The notes under the pieces: model-generated
Database searches by the model: none
The model's input: only the letters and a program-made list of their open reading frames with translations
What the model was told of the DNA's origin: nothing
NCBI RefSeq assembly: GCF_025466085.1
Contig: NZ_JANLOD010000033.1
Span: 62,001-126,000, forward strand
DNA: 64,000 bases
From: Pseudomonas sp. 14P_8.1_Bac3
GTDB taxonomy: Bacteria > Pseudomonadota > Gammaproteobacteria > Pseudomonadales > Pseudomonadaceae
Direction: 5' to 3'
Part shown: piece by piece, positions 61,921 through 64,000 of the stretch
How the letters are laid out: each line of letters begins with the position of its first letter
How positions within the stretch are numbered: position 1 is the first letter of the stretch
Made by a program: the position numbers and the translations under genes

Positions 61921-63312
61921 TCAGCCCTTGTCGGCCTTGCCCGCCGCGGCGGCGAATTTCGCCAGGCGCACGTCCAGATGCCGTGGCCGCCGCCCATGAT
62001 CCTCGGCGCGCTCCTTGCGGCGGATGGCGTTGCGTACCATCAGCGAGCCCAGGTAGCGAATCGGCTCCGGCGGGAAAAAACCCAAGGGGCCGTTGATCAG
62101 CGGCGAGCGGGTCCAGGCGTTGTCCAGGCCCTGGACCATCGAGGCGAGAATCTGCCCGCCCATGTGACACGGCCCGACGCCGCTGCCGGAATAACCGAAA
62201 CCGTAGAACACATTGCCGTGGCCACTCATCTGGCCGAAGAACGGCAGACCGGTGACCGAGCGATCCGACGGGCCGTTCCAGGTCGCGTCGACCTTGACCC
62301 CGGCAAACGCCGGGAAAAAATCCGTAAGACTGCTCTGCAGCAAGCCGGCATAGGGCGACGGCTGATCGAACACCGGCAGCATCCGCCCGCCGTAAGCGAA
62401 GGTGTTGCCGCCCTTGCCGAGCATAATTCGGCCGTCCGGCGTGTTGTGGTAGTAGTGCACGAAAATCCGCGAATCCAGCACCGTGACACCGCTGGTCAAA
62501 CCGATTTCGTCAAGCAGGTCGGGCCGCGGCTCGGTGATCAGCATGTCGCTGGAAACGATCGCCACGCTGCGTTCGAACTGCGGGAACGCGCGGGCCATCC
62601 AGGCGTTCATCGCCAGGACGACGCGGTCCGCGCGGACCGTGCCGTGCGGGGTCTGGATCGCGGCCGGCTTGCCTTCCTCCAGCCCGGTCATCGCGGTGTT
62701 TTCATGAATCCTCACCCCGAGCTGCAACGCTACGCGGCGCAAGCCACGCACCAGTTTGCCCGGCTGCACGCTCGCGGCAGCCGGGGAAAACCAGCCTTCC
62801 AGGTGTTTATCGGAGCCGGCCATCCGTTGCACATCTGCGACCGGGCGTTGGGTAAACGAGTTGATGCCATGGCGTTCCAGCGCGGTGATCACCGCGTCGG
62901 TCGAGCCACACTGCGCGCGGTTGGTGGCGGTGTAGAGCGTGCCGTCGAGGCGGTAATCGGCCTCCACGCCGTACTGTTCGCAGAAGGTGCCGATCGCGTA
63001 AATGCTGCGCTCGGATTCCTTGACCAGTCGCACCGCCTCTTCGACGCCGAACAACCTTTCCAGGGTGAAATACTTGGCCGACCACGACAGCGCACATCCG
63101 CCGTTGCGGCCGCTGGCACCGGCGCCGCAGATGTCGGCCTCGATCAGCAACACATCGAGCTCAGGGTTCTGCTCCTTGAGCATGATCGCGGTCCACAACC
63201 CGGTGTAGCCACCGCCAACGATGCACACATCGGCACGGGTGTCTGCGCGCAACGGTTCGCAGGGCGCGCAGGACTCGGCCGCCAGCGCCTGTTCCAGCCA
63301 GAAAGGTCTCAT
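61921..63312 (-). CDS. FAD-dependent oxidoreductase (DAO/PuuB-like)
   Basis: The 463-residue flavoenzyme has the dinucleotide-binding motif VCIVGGGYTGLWTAIML (about 32-48), an internal DAO-family domain and a C-terminal GYSGSGVGPCHMGGQ FAD-contact segment. The family oxidises amines or D-amino acids; the substrate is unknown. GAGGAA lies six bases before the ATG. It is ten bases downstream of the transporter gene, so the pair is an uptake-and-oxidise operon. Confidence 0.88.
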   Translation of the reverse strand: MRPFWLEQALAAESCAPCEPLRADTRADVCIVGGGYTGLWTAIMLKEQNPELDVLLIEADICGAGASGRNGGCALSWSAKYFTLERLFGVEEAVRLVKESERSIYAIGTFCEQYGVEADYRLDGTLYTATNRAQCGSTDAVITALERHGINSFTQRPVADVQRMAGSDKHLEGWFSPAAASVQPGKLVRGLRRVALQLGVRIHENTAMTGLEEGKPAAIQTPHGTVRADRVVLAMNAWMARAFPQFERSVAIVSSDMLITEPRPDLLDEIGLTSGVTVLDSRIFVHYYHNTPDGRIMLGKGGNTFAYGGRMLPVFDQPSPYAGLLQSSLTDFFPAFAGVKVDATWNGPSDRSVTGLPFFGQMSGHGNVFYGFGYSGSGVGPCHMGGQILASMVQGLDNAWTRSPLINGPLGFFPPEPIRYLGSLMVRNAIRRKERAEDHGRRPRHLDVRLAKFAAAAGKADKG

Positions 63313-63322
63313 GGGTATTTCC

Positions 63323-64000
63323 TCAGGTCCGCAGGGGTTTGACACTCATCGGCCGGTTGGGCACGAAGGCACTTTCGGTTCGCAAGCCAGCCGGGCGACT
63401 GTTCCAGTAAGGGACCAGCACCAGCGCAGAGAACAACGCGCAGCCTGCGAAAATAATGAACACGGTGACCGAGTCGAAATAACCCGGCAGCAAACCGCCA
63501 AGAATCGCCCCGACCGAGCCGCAGCCGTTGACGAAGCCTGCCGACGTTGCGCCGGCCTTGGCGGTGCCGAAATCGATGGCCGCCGCGCCGCTGATCATCG
63601 AATCCGGACCGTAAAGGGTCAGACCCATGACGAACAACAGTGCCACCACCAACGTCACACTGCCGGTGTGCAAGGCGCCCATGAACAGTGCGAGGGACAC
63701 GGTCAGTGCAAACAAACTGAGCACGCAGGCCGGCATGCGTCGGGCGCCGAACACTTTGTCCGAGGCCAGCCCGAGCAGGATCGGCCCGAGCAACCCGGCC
63801 AGCTCGAACGCGGTCGGAATGATCGCCGCGCCGACCTTGCCCACGGTCGGCATCTGCTCGAACACGATCACCGGGCCCCACAGCAAGATCGCGTAACGCG
63901 CCGGTTTCAGCAGGAAATACGCGAGGCCGAGAATCAGCACCGTGCGGTTGCGCAGGATCTCCTTCAACGGTTCGAGCACACTGATCTGGCTTTGAGCGTG
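63323..64000 (-). CDS. C-terminal half of an MFS transporter (5' end outside window)
   Basis: The minus frame stays open to base 64000. At least 225 residues with six hydrophobic segments are visible, including LLWGPVIVFEQMPTVGKVGA and GPDSMISGAAAIDFGTAKAG. The latter matches the organophosphate:phosphate/sugar-phosphate antiporter subfamily (GlpT/UhpC/PgtP-like). Likely imports the substrate of the adjacent FAD enzyme. Confidence 0.85.
   Translation of the reverse strand, partial: HAQSQISVLEPLKEILRNRTVLILGLAYFLLKPARYAILLWGPVIVFEQMPTVGKVGAAIIPTAFELAGLLGPILLGLASDKVFGARRMPACVLSLFALTVSLALFMGALHTGSVTLVVALLFVMGLTLYGPDSMISGAAAIDFGTAKAGATSAGFVNGCGSVGAILGGLLPGYFDSVTVFIIFAGCALFSALVLVPYWNSRPAGLRTESAFVPNRPMSVKPLRT

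Overview
The window looks like the chromosome of a Pseudomonas of the fluorescens/putida lineage. The evidence is GC-rich coding sequence with many Pseudomonas-type genes (oprI, greB, an mltF2-like transglycosylase, the liu leucine-degradation genes, a PaCCP-like M14 carboxypeptidase), the Pseudomonas small RNAs PrrF and CrcY, and repeated TAGGAGCGAGC-type REP sequences between genes. No tRNA, rRNA, CRISPR array, intact insertion sequence or prophage was seen.

Layout. 1-8.7 kb is conserved core: a PilZ-like gene end, a DAHP synthase, a small acetyltransferase, the OprI lipoprotein, an L,D-transpeptidase, TesA, a YbbA/YbbP-type ABC system and GreB. 8.8-28 kb is more variable. It holds a LysR gene cut down to its DNA-binding part, two glutathione S-transferases, a LysR regulator, an MFS pump, a complete MexEF/OqxAB-like RND efflux operon, a ChaC-type glutathione-degrading enzyme, a small monooxygenase, an epoxide hydrolase and a patatin. 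Together these suggest a detoxification block for electrophiles and solvents. It ends in an AT-richer two-gene operon encoding a secreted trypsin-like protease and a lipoprotein of unknown role. A candidate structured small RNA with a Fur-box-like upstream site lies at about 10.5 kb.

28-44 kb returns to core functions: DoxX, the MltF2-like enzyme, TatD, an acyl-CoA dehydrogenase with a divergent LysR, then the leucine/isovalerate catabolic locus. liuR and liuE are separated from an acyl-CoA synthetase and liuABCD by the sigma54-dependent small RNA CrcY. Matching palindromes upstream of liuR and liuA are the likely LiuR operators.

44-52 kb contains a LexA-like repressor that appears to have lost its self-cleavage residues, a DUF6124-type gene, the iron-responsive small RNA PrrF1, an M14 carboxypeptidase, an HxlR/MFS pair, and an ECF sigma/anti-sigma pair divergent from a catalase-like peroxidase/cytochrome b561 pair. 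The two divergent promoters there share the same ECF-type motif and spacing, which points to one regulon. 51.7-58.2 kb is a seven-gene Csu-type chaperone-usher pilus operon on the minus strand. 58.4-64 kb has ZapE, a YebC-family protein, a short orphan VgrG and a FAD oxidoreductase/MFS transporter pair cut by the window edge.

All identifications come from reading the translated sequence and motifs. No database search was run, and start sites were chosen from visible ribosome binding sites.
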